The translations under genes were made by a program, and so were the position numbers. Source: Peteryoungia rhizophila (GTDB taxonomy: Bacteria; Pseudomonadota; Alphaproteobacteria; Rhizobiales; Rhizobiaceae). From it: a stretch of DNA of 64,000 bases. How positions within the stretch are numbered: the stretch's first letter is position 1; every line of letters starts with the position of its first letter. Of this stretch, positions 25,489 through 35,500 are shown one piece after another. The notes below the pieces were generated by a model that saw only the letters and a program-made list of their open reading frames with translations, had not been told where the DNA came from and did no database searches. Where the stretch lies: positions 682,001 to 746,000 of the forward strand of contig NZ_STGT01000001.1 in NCBI RefSeq assembly GCF_004912145.1. The letters are read 5' to 3'.

Positions 25489-27638
25489 GGCTTCACACCC
25501 TTTTTCTGCATGGCTTCGATCACCTGCTTCTTCGGACCATCGGCCACGATTCGCCCCTTGTCGAGGACGATCAGGCGGTCGACGAGATCGAGCATGGTGA
25601 AGCGATGGGTGGCGATCAGCAAGGTCGTGTCCTTGTCGAAGGCCGAGGACAGGCGGTTGATGAGGTGTCGCTCGCTCGCGAGATCCATCGCGCCGGACGG
25701 TTCGTCGAGGAAGACGATCTTCGGCTTGGTGAGCAGGAGGCGGGCAATCGTCATCGCCTGCTTCTGACCGCTGGAAAGGTTGGAACCACGCTCACCGACG
25801 GGCATATCGAAGCCGCGCGGGTGGCGCGAGACGAACTCCTCGACACCGGTCATCCGCGCCACTTCGAGCAACTCATCATCCGTCGCATCGGCGCGACCGA
25901 TCAGGAGGTTTTCCTTGACGGTGCCGGAAAAGAGATCGGAGGATTGGCCGGCGACGGCGACGGCGGAGCGCACCTCGGACATGTGATACTGGCGGATATC
26001 GACGCCGTCGATCAGGACGCGCCCCTCACTCGGCATGAAGAGGCCATCCAGCAGGCGCCCCAATGTCGTCTTGCCCGACCCGATGCGTCCGATGATGCCG
26101 ACCTTTTCGCCCGGCGCCACCGTCAGCGACAGCTTACTGATCACGGGATTATCGGAGCCCGGATACTGGAAGGTCACATCCTGGAAACTGAAGCCGCCAT
26201 GCTTGATCTCGCGGTTGACGAAGCCGACTGTCGAGGGCCGGTCCTCGGGCTGTTCCATGACCTGATCGAGGATGCGCAGCGACAGGGTTGCCTGGCGGAA
26301 CCGGGCGAGCGTCATCGCGATCTGCCCAAGGGGGGCGCCGGCGCGGCTGGCCAGCATGACGGTTGCGATGATCGCCCCCATGGCGAGCCGGCCCTCCGAA
26401 AACTCGTAGGTGCCGGCAATCACGATGAGAACGCCGACGATCTGCTGGATCAGAGCCGTCAGGTTGATCGCGTTCGTCGAGATATGCTTGATCTCTTCGC
26501 TGGTGCGGCTCGAATGCTTCATCAGCTCCTGCCAGCGGCGCAGCATGGTCGCTTCGGCGCGCAGGCTCTTCAGCGTTTCGATGGTGGAGATCGTCTCGAC
26601 CAGCAGAGACTGACGTTTCGAGGCCTCGTTGGAGGCGGCCGCCATGCGATGGCCGATCTGTGCCTGGGCACGAAAACCGATGGCGACTGAGAGCAGCAGC
26701 GCGACCGCCGGAATGATCGCCAGCCAGCCGGAGATCAGGTAGATGACGATCAGGAAGATGAAGACGAAGGCCGTGTCGATCATCAGGCCGATCGTGTTCG
26801 AGGTGAAGAACTCACGCACGAATTCATACTGCATCACGCGGTTGGCATATTCGCCGGTCGACATCGGCCGCGAAGCGAGCGTCGTGTTGAGCACTTTGTC
26901 GAAGATCATCTGCGACAGCCTGAGGTCGGCATTTCGCCCGGCATGATCAATCAGAGCCGCACGCGCTTCCTTCAACAGATAGTCGAAGAGATAGGCGATC
27001 ATGATGCCGGCCGCGAGCACCCAGAGCGTCGGGATCGCCTTGTTCGGCAAGACGCGGTCATAGACGTTCATGGTGAAGAGCGGCGAGGCCAGCGCAATCA
27101 GATTGATGAACAGAGCCGCCACGATGACGCGCAGATAGGTGCGCCAATAGGGAATGAGGGCGCGCACGAGCCAGTGGCGCTTTTCGATCCGATCGGCGGC
27201 GCCGATCTGGGCCTCTTCGCTGTCGTTGCGATAGTAAAGCGTGAAGGCAAAGACGGTTTCGGGGCCGAGTGCCAGGAGTTCCTGATGACTCAGGCGGGAG
27301 GCTGCCGTGCCTTCGCGCACATCAAGCGTGTAGACACCGTCGTCGCTGACTTCCAGCAACGGCAGCGTGCCGCCGTCCTTGAGGACAACGATGGCCGGAC
27401 AATCGAAATCATTCTCACGGATGGCTCGGACACCGACCTGCATAACCTGAAGGCCGATGCGTTCGGCTACGTGCTCGACATCGTCGAGCTCGAGCGACTC
27501 GACGATTTCGTCCGGCAAGCCAGAAAACAATACGGTATCGGAGCTGGGCCGGCCATAAAACGCAGCCACAGCCTTGAAGGATGCACGAAAGCTCAGGCGG
27601 GCACGAGGGCCCGCCGGTTCGATCAACGAATTTAACAT
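25485..27638 (-). CDS. type I secretion ABC exporter (LapB-like, with peptidase-like N-domain)
   Basis: A 717-residue exporter in three parts. Residues ~1-140 are a C39-peptidase-like domain without a visible catalytic Cys-His pair (a CLD, as in RTX exporters). Then come six membrane helices (~150-440), and an ATPase with Walker A IIGRIGSGKTTLGRLL, signature LSSGQKQAM and Walker B KIVFLDEPSGAMD. It would export a large RTX protein in one step with the HlyD and TolC partners. Start MLNSLIEP at 27638 is 21 bp after the TolC gene. The obvious substrate is the 3094-residue adhesin encoded upstream. Confidence 0.93.
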   Translation of the reverse strand: MLNSLIEPAGPRARLSFRASFKAVAAFYGRPSSDTVLFSGLPDEIVESLELDDVEHVAERIGLQVMQVGVRAIRENDFDCPAIVVLKDGGTLPLLEVSDDGVYTLDVREGTAASRLSHQELLALGPETVFAFTLYYRNDSEEAQIGAADRIEKRHWLVRALIPYWRTYLRVIVAALFINLIALASPLFTMNVYDRVLPNKAIPTLWVLAAGIMIAYLFDYLLKEARAALIDHAGRNADLRLSQMIFDKVLNTTLASRPMSTGEYANRVMQYEFVREFFTSNTIGLMIDTAFVFIFLIVIYLISGWLAIIPAVALLLSVAIGFRAQAQIGHRMAAASNEASKRQSLLVETISTIETLKSLRAEATMLRRWQELMKHSSRTSEEIKHISTNAINLTALIQQIVGVLIVIAGTYEFSEGRLAMGAIIATVMLASRAGAPLGQIAMTLARFRQATLSLRILDQVMEQPEDRPSTVGFVNREIKHGGFSFQDVTFQYPGSDNPVISKLSLTVAPGEKVGIIGRIGSGKTTLGRLLDGLFMPSEGRVLIDGVDIRQYHMSEVRSAVAVAGQSSDLFSGTVKENLLIGRADATDDELLEVARMTGVEEFVSRHPRGFDMPVGERGSNLSSGQKQAMTIARLLLTKPKIVFLDEPSGAMDLASERHLINRLSSAFDKDTTLLIATHRFTMLDLVDRLIVLDKGRIVADGPKKQVIEAMQKKGVKP

Positions 27639-27659
27639 GTCATCCTATCGGATGGGCGT

Positions 27660-29093
27660 TTACTGAAGCGGCGCCAGGAGGTCCATCGGAATTCCCGCCT
27701 TTTGCCGCGGATCCCGCTCTACGTAAGTCCCATTCGGGGTCGTCTTCACGGAGAACTCATTGCGTGCATAAGCGTCGGCTTCGCCGACAGCCTTGACGTT
27801 CATCGTCTTCAGCAGCGAACCGGACGCTGCCAGGATCTTGTATTCGGCGAAGAGGGCGGCCACACGGGCCGTCTCTGCGACGATGCTGGTGTTGAAGCGC
27901 GTGTTCTGCGCATCCAGCACATCGAGCAGCGAACGCTGGCCGATCTTGAACTGCTCGCCGTATGAAGACACGAGCTGGGCGTTCTGCGACGATTGCGAGC
28001 TCAAGATCTGAGAAAGCTCGCCGCGGCTTCTGCGCTCGTTCCAGGCCGAGCGGATCGATTCCTCGATCTCGCGATGAACCTGGTCGGAAGCGTAGCGCTG
28101 CTCGCTGGCGCGGCGGATCTGTTCCTGCTCACGAGCCTGGTCGATGCCGCCGCGATAGAGGTTCCAGCGCGCCACGAGGCGAACCTGGACGTCGTTGGTG
28201 TTGCCCTGGCTCGTGCCCACATCGTTGCCGACGCTGGCGCGACCTTCAAGATCGACGGTCGGAGCGTAGTTGGAGCGCGCGGCACGGACGGCCGCATCCG
28301 CCGCATCGATATCGGCGCGGGCCGAATAGATGCGCGGATTGTTGGACTTGGCCGTCGCGATCGCATCATCCAGCGAGCGCGGCAGGAACTTGCCGACGGA
28401 GGCCGGCACCTTCGCATTGGTGATCGGCTCGCCGACGGTCTTGAGGAAGCGTATCTTGGTCAGCTCCAGCTCTTCCTGCGCTTCGCGCAGACGAGCCTTG
28501 GCGGCTGCCTGACGCTCACGACCCTGGACGGCGTCGACTTCCGTCAACGCACCGCCGGAGATACCCTCGTTGATGTCACCGAGAATGCCGTTGTGGAACG
28601 AGACGTTCTGCTGGGCGACGCCGACGATCTTCGCCTGCAGGATATATTCCAGATAATCCTGGACGACCTGCAGCGCGATCGTTTCGGAACGCTCCAGAAC
28701 GCGGAAAGATGCGCCATCGACGCGCGACGCCTGCTGATCCACCTGAGCCCGACGACCGCCACCATCGAGCAGGCGCTGCGTGATCGTCAGGCCGACTTCG
28801 GAATTGTTAAAAGTCTCGTAGTCCTGCGTCAGCGTTCCGCTGCTGTCGTTGGACAGCCGGCGCTTTCCCACGCTGGCCTCGAGATCGACGGAGGGCAGGT
28901 ACAGGCCGCGCGCCTGGCGCAGTTCGAACTCGACCGCCTCGCGGTTCTGGACCGCCTGCGAAATCTGCGGATTGGTCGTGAGTGCCTTCTGGATGGCTTC
29001 TTGCAACGACATGGCGCTCGCAGGCATCACAGACGCAATGGCGAAGGCTGCCGAGGTGTACAAGGCCGCGAAAAAAGTCTTTTTGGTCAACAA
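27660..29093 (-). CDS. TolC family outer-membrane channel of type I secretion
   Basis: A 477-residue protein: signal peptide (LTKKTFFAALYTSAAFAIASVMPASA), then the duplicated TolC pattern MSLQEAIQKALTTNPQISQAVQNREAVEFELRQARGLYLPSVDLEASVG and ALTEVDAVQGRERQAAAKARLREAQEELELTKIRFLKTVGEP. The longest frame begins at an ATG at 29189, but this would put 30 unrelated residues before the signal peptide; a TTG at 29093 (or 29090) with GGGG upstream places the signal at the N-terminus and is preferred. First gene of the tolC, ABC, HlyD, RHH-PAS operon. Confidence 0.87.
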   Translation of the reverse strand: MLTKKTFFAALYTSAAFAIASVMPASAMSLQEAIQKALTTNPQISQAVQNREAVEFELRQARGLYLPSVDLEASVGKRRLSNDSSGTLTQDYETFNNSEVGLTITQRLLDGGGRRAQVDQQASRVDGASFRVLERSETIALQVVQDYLEYILQAKIVGVAQQNVSFHNGILGDINEGISGGALTEVDAVQGRERQAAAKARLREAQEELELTKIRFLKTVGEPITNAKVPASVGKFLPRSLDDAIATAKSNNPRIYSARADIDAADAAVRAARSNYAPTVDLEGRASVGNDVGTSQGNTNDVQVRLVARWNLYRGGIDQAREQEQIRRASEQRYASDQVHREIEESIRSAWNERRSRGELSQILSSQSSQNAQLVSSYGEQFKIGQRSLLDVLDAQNTRFNTSIVAETARVAALFAEYKILAASGSLLKTMNVKAVGEADAYARNEFSVKTTPNGTYVERDPRQKAGIPMDLLAPLQ

Positions 29094-29551
29094 CTGAGTG
29101 CCCCTACCCAAATATTCCTTGGGCCAACATATATACCGGCGCACCTCCTGCTGGGAAGTCCAATCGACCTTTCCCAAAGATGCACCCAATTTTGATCTCT
29201 TGAAACAAAATCGCGCGAAATGAGTTATCTGGGAATTTTTTTCCTCGAGTTTGCACTCGCTGCGCTAGCAGAATGGGCACATACACCCATCTCGAATTTG
29301 TTTTGCTCGCAACGGCGATTAACTGTCTCAAAAGGTTCCCACACTTCCTTGCCGCAAGCTTAAAGTTCCGACCCGACTGTCTCCTTGGCGCAACAGGATT
29401 CGGGCGTTTTCGCGGCGGATGATGCAGCATCTTTCTCGCCCCACCCGAGTCTTTCTGAGGTCGACAGCGAGTAAAACACGGGCTCGCGCGTGACAAAGAC
29501 AAAAAGGGCGCCGGAGGGGCGCCCTTTTCTCTAGCGATAACCTTCGCCGTA
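29094..29551. other. 458-bp intergenic region between the adhesin and the tolC-like gene
   Basis: Non-coding. It holds the adhesin terminator (listed separately) and must hold the promoter of the secretion operon, but no convincing -35/-10 pair was found. AT-rich patches occur at 29190-29260, including a run of seven T. Confidence 0.55.
29501..29528 (-). terminator. Rho-independent terminator of the adhesin gene
   Basis: Stem GGGCGCC / GGCGCCC (7 bp), lengthened by four A-T pairs, with a 5-nt loop. On the minus strand it is followed by TTTTTGTCTTTG. It lies 24 bp beyond the adhesin stop, so the giant gene is transcribed apart from the secretion operon. Confidence 0.85.
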
Positions 29552-32500
29552 TCAGTCGTGCACGACAGGTGCATGCTTGTCGTCATACAGGATCTTGACG
29601 TCATGGACACCGTTCAGCATTGCGATGTCCCTGGTCACCCCTTCACCGGTGACGCTGACAAACGTGTTGCCACCCTGCTCTCTAATGTCAATCGCCTCCA
29701 TCCTAGTGTCGAGGTCGACTTCCTCGCCGAGGAGGCTATCGAGCAGAGCAGTCACATCAAGCACGTCGCCGTCGGTGAGGCTGTAGTCCGTGATGACGTC
29801 CGTAACATGGATGTCTTCGAACGCAGTCTCATCGAACCTGAACGTATCTGCATCAGCACCACCGGTAAGGGTGTCGAAGCCGAGGCCGCCGAACAGGATA
29901 TCGTTTCCTGCCCCACCATTGAGGAAGTCGTCACCGTCATTGCTGATCAGGATGTCGTCGCCATCCAGGCCATTGATTACAAAGCCAGCGTCAGTAGCAT
30001 TGATGGTTTCAACACCCGGCGCAGCCTGATCTGTTGGTAGCGACCCCTCCTGGATCACCGAATATGTCGGCGTGTGCGAGGCCCCCGAAGCTGCCGTAAT
30101 AGTGGCCCCAACAGCGGTCTGGACGGTGAAGGTGTTCGTGTCCGGCGCAAAATTTATAGTTACACCTGCGACCCCGTTGAACTTTGTGAGAAGGTTCGCA
30201 GCAGCACTATTGAAATAATCGTCGGAGCCATATCCGTTCGATAGATTTTCGTTACCCGTATACGGTACCCCGTTTATGTAGATAGTGATGCTTTCGCCAT
30301 TCCCCATGCCGGAAGCATTATCTCGGAAGTCGACGGAGTAGATCCACGGCCTACCTGCATCGGCATCATTGTTAACACCTGTCGAAATGGTGAACCCGTT
30401 CGCCGAACCAGGGTCGCTGACCAACGTCACTGCATTTCCGCTGAGATTATCCGCCCATTCTACGCCCTTAGGTTCAAGTTTAGCAGCGAGAGTCACGCCG
30501 CTGACGCTGACGTCTTTGAGTGCATCATAGACATTTTCTCCCGTTCGGGCACTTGCGAGAACGTTATGACTATAGACAACGCCGTCAACCGTCACCGACA
30601 CCACATCTCCAGCATCGTAGCTGGCAGCAAAGCTCAGTGTTGTGGTTTGCGGTTCTCCAGTATCTCCCGAGGCTTGCTGCGTCGTATTCACACTGAGGTT
30701 GCCTTGATCCGAAGGGGAAGAACCAGTCTGCGTCTGGATGATTTCCCGAGCTGGCTCATTGCCGGAGGTCCCTGTGAACGTCGAGGCAAACGTGGTCTGG
30801 ATCGTGAACGTGTTGTTAACGGAGTCAAATGATGCGCTAACTCCTGTCGCAGCATTCAATTTAGACAGAAGACTATATGCGGCGCTATCAAGATAATCGT
30901 CGATGTCATAGCTCCAGTAGATACTGTCCTGCGCCGAATAAGGCGTGCCGTTGATGGTGATGGTCAGCGTTGCATTGTTGAACATCCCATCGCCATTATT
31001 CCAGAAATCCACTGTCGTAACCCAAGGCGTCCCAACATCCGCACCGTTGTTTACATTCGCAGAAATTGCGAAGGCGTTCTCAGCGCCTGGATCACTTGTC
31101 AGCGTCACAGCGTTGCCGGTCAGATTGTCTGCCCACGCCACGCCCTTGGCATCCAGGCTGGCAGCGAGGGTGATACCGCCCATGGATACCGCCTTGAGCG
31201 CATCATAGACGTTTTCCGCGCTGCGTGCATTTGCCTGAACGGTATGGGAGTAGACCACTCCATCCACCGTGATGGAAACCACGTCACCAGCATCGTAACC
31301 ACCGGCATTGAAGCCGATTGTCGTGATCTGAGGCTGAGGCGCGGTAACCGGCCCAGCCACGACAATGTCGTTCCCATTCGTGCCGTCCAGATCTCCGACG
31401 ATGTCCTGGGAGACCGTGACGGAGCCTGTTCCTGTCAAATCACCGTCCGAGACCGTGTAGTCGAAGCTACCGCCAGCATTGCCGCTGTCGGTGATGGCAA
31501 CCGAACCCGGTTCTGTCACCAGACTGGTGGAGAGATCGGAGTCGTTGCTCGTCCCAGTGACATCCAGCGGTCCCTTGTCATCCTCGTCATTCGCGAGAAG
31601 CGCCCATTCCGGAACATAGAAAGTAGATCCTGCCCCGGCATTGGTGATGACGTTGTCGGCATTGGCCGTGGGAGCAGCGTTGTCGGGCAAGATCTCGGCC
31701 GTCGCCGCGCTGGTGACGCTTTCATGGAAGCCCTGGGCATCGCTGTACGTGACATTGACCGAAATGGCCGTGCCCACATCATCGTCCGTCAGCGTATAGG
31801 TCTCGCTGTCGGTGCCAATGTTTACACCATCGCGCATCCACTGGTACTGGACCCCTGTCTTAGCGCCGTCTGGATCCGTCCCCAGGTCAGCCTGAAGAAC
31901 ATCACCAACCTTTGGCGGCTGCCCCAGTGCAGTTTGGTTCGAGATGTAAATCGGAGCTTCGCCGTCATTATCCGGATCAACATTGACCGTCAGCGTATAG
32001 GCATCTTCGCTGAAGTCTTCACCATCGCTCACCTTGAAGCCGATCGTGGCGTACGGGTTGCCGCTTTCATTGGCATCCGGCGTGAAACGCAGCTTGTTGT
32101 TATTGATGTCCGCGACGGACACCACCTGGTCCACAATGACGTCCACCCAGTTGCTGCCGTTGAAGTACTGCAGCATGCCATCGCTCTCCAGCGAGGTGAT
32201 CTTCACGGCAGCAAGCGCCGTTCCTTCCACATCACTGTAGGTACCGAAGTCCTCCACGGAGAGGAACCTTGCGGTATCTTCATCCGTCGTGACACTCCCG
32301 TTCGTCGATGTCGGGGCATCATTCACCGATGCCACATTGACCGTGACCACGATCAGGTCAGACTTATCGCCGTCGTCGTCCTCAATCGTTACGGTGAAGG
32401 TTTCCGTGCCGTGCCAATTCGCATTCGGCGTGTAGGTAAATTCACCCGTCTGCGTGTTCAAAGCCACTACGCCGTTAGCCGGATGGTCGGTGACCGAGAA

Positions 32501-35500
32501 GCTGCCGCCTTCATCGCCGACGAATGCAGTGATGCTGCCGTCAATACTCTTGTCTTCTGTCGTCTCCAGGGTCTGCCCCTCACCGAACGGCACACCATCA
32601 AACGTCACCGTGAACGTGTCGGTGGGAACCGAGACGGTGTCGCCGTCGAAGTCTTTGGCCTGGATCAGCGACGAGAAGTCGATGACCTTGTCGCCATGGC
32701 CGTCGATTGGGGCGTTGAGGGTGAAGATACCTTCGCCATTTTTCTCAAGCGACATGGTGAAGACCGTCGGCCCATTCTCGCCAGCCTTAGCGGTCAGTAC
32801 GTTGTCTAGAACACTATAGACCAGAGCCACGCCGCCGGAGGCCAAAGGCGCAAGATTTGGCGTGCCCGACTTCAGGCTGAAGGCCAGAGCTTCATCTGCA
32901 CCCGAACTGATGAGGGCAGAAACATCAAAGTTCGCCTCGGCCGGCTGCGTGGATCCGGTTGCGCCACCAATTGCGGCGAAGATCGCCGCGTATTTGTCGC
33001 TCAGCGTGCCGTCGGCCAAATCCTCTGCATCGCCACCCTGACCTTCAACCTTGTCGAGGTTGTTCAGATTGTTGCCGCTCGGCTTGATGCCCCACGCCTG
33101 GATCGTGAATGCCGGGCCGCTGGCGCCGCTTTCGATCTTCGCGATCTCGTCTTTGATCTGTTCCAGAGCCTCCCTAGCGGAGGTATCCCACCATTCCGTT
33201 TCATTCCGATTCGGCTCACCATCGGAGAGGAAAATCAACTCATTGACATCAGCGTTTGCAAGCGGGCCATCGGGGGCCGTGGTGACTGAACCTAGCTGGA
33301 CCTGCCCCTCGCCACTCGTGACCGTGAACTCGACATAATCGATCATTTTTCCGGCCGGAGCCGAAACGGTGATGTTCTGGGAACCGTTCACCTGGACAAT
33401 AACCGGTGCGGAGGTGCCATCGGTCAAGTGAACAGTATAGCGGAATGTCGTTGAGGTGTTACCATTGACCAAGTCACTCAGACGGAACGACGTGCTGGTT
33501 ACGTCTACCCCAACAAAGGCCCCCCGATCGGTAAACACGCCGTTCCCGTCGAAATCCGTGAACTGGCCGAAGTCAAAACGAAGGACTTCGGAATTGGTAA
33601 TCGCTAGATTGTTCCCTGAGCTAACGCCGATCCGACCGTTATTGTCGATGTTGGCATTGACGAGCTCAGTTCCATTCTGCCACCAGCCAGAAACGAGAGC
33701 GAGTTGCTCTCCGCTTCCTGACAAAATGAGCGCACGGTCGTCATCCTGGGAACCGTTAGGATCGATGTACTGCACACTGCCTACATTGATCGTGCTTGGC
33801 TCAATTCCTTCGATCCAAGCGAGCGCTTCCTGCAGACCGGCCTCATAATTGGTATTTCCGCCATCGTTCAGATCTTCGATATCGTCGAGCGCCTTTTCGA
33901 GTGCGTCAGCATTCGTTTCGCCATTGACGATGAGGTCGTATGTCCCGACCGGCTTCGCACCGCTGTTGAACTCAACGATATGGACACGAACATCCTTGGC
34001 GTCGGTGTCTGCAAGATTGTCCAGGAATTCCTTCACCTGTGTCTGGAACTGCTGGACGTTCACGCTACCCGAGGTATCCAGCACGAGAACGAAGTTGGCC
34101 ACCTTGCCCTCGACAGGCTCCACGATTTGGGGCGCGTCAACCTTGACGTTGACCGGCTCACCGGTCGCCGCCGGGATGTCGTCCAGAACATTGACGACAA
34201 ACTTGCCGTCCGTGAGCGTCACCGTGTCGCCATCGCCGTCCTTGCCGACGATGTAGGCGGAGAGATCGATGCCGTCTTCAAGGTAGGTCTCTGTGTTGCC
34301 ATCGGGATTGGAATGATCAATCTGATCCTTAAGCTCGAAGGTGTAGGAGCCGTCTGCATTGACCGTCAGTATAAAGACAGGACGGTCTTCCGCACCGTCG
34401 GTACCGGCGACATAGCCGGTGAGCACATTGCCGACGACCTTGATCAGGACGTCACCGCCCTGCGACTTGAAATCGGTCTTGACCGGCTCCGCAGTCTCCT
34501 TGAGCGAAATCGCCTGAGTGGCATGGGCGCCGTCAGCACCAAAGTCGAAGAGCGCCTTGAGGGCGTTTACGCCACCGGTATAGAGTGTCGAGCCGCTTCC
34601 CGCTACTTCGCCCGGCTGAGCGGTATCGATCGTTGCACCCAGCAAACCATCTTCGTCGACGGTGAAGGCGATGGCCTCGCAGGATACGCTCGGGCCATCG
34701 TCATGGAACTGGATGCGATCACCCACGGCCACTTCGCTCACTGCCTTGTCGCCGTCGTAGTCAGTGACGGTCAGGACTGCATTGATTTTACCGGCCAGGC
34801 TCTGCACCGCTGTCGACAGATTGTTGTCATTCGCATCATTGTTCTCGTCGTGGTCTGTCGGATCATCGTGCTTGATCGAGACATACTGGACCATAGAGAG
34901 GGTGCCATCGTCCGAAAGCTGCAGGGCAAAGGCGGCCGGGTCGGACGAATTGACGGTTGTATTACCGTCATTCGGTTTGTCATAGCGACCGACAATCAGA
35001 CCGTCCTCGAGGAACAGTAGGATCGCGCGACCATCGGTTGTGAACAGACCGGAGTCGGTCCCGTTGCCACCGTTGATCTTCAGATCCCAGTCGATCTTGA
35101 CGCCGTCATCTGCGCCGCCATTGATCGTCGAAGTCACGAAGCTTGCCTGCTGTGCGAACTGAGCCGACATGTTCGGGTCGTAGCCTTTTACGCCAACGTA
35201 CTGGAACATGGAGAGCGGGTCAGGGACATCGTCGTTCTGCTGGCCGGAAGTCTCATCGACCACCAGCGTCTCGGATGTATTGCGGGCAACTGCCGTCGGT
35301 ACGTCGTCGCGAACCTTGATTGAGAAGGCCCCGTCGAGCGACACGCTGTCGCCATCGTTGTCGGTGGCCTTGATCAAGGCACCAAAATTGATGGCGGTGA
35401 CATCGCCCCGGATGTCGCCCTGAAGATCGTAGTTTTCGTCCGCGCCAGATGCAGGCTTGTCATGGTCAAGCTGGTCGAGCAGTTCGAACGTGTAGGAGCC

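Noticed and set aside
29845..29990. RTX block considered as a DNA tandem repeat or CRISPR-like array
   Set aside because: Periodicity is at protein level (GGxGxD nonapeptides) with degenerate DNA; no spacers.
31244..32809. Long open frames (up to 521 codons) on the plus strand opposite the adhesin gene
   Set aside because: They are antisense shadows of GC-rich repeat coding sequence: no ribosome sites, no recognisable domains, and composition that mirrors the acidic repeats.
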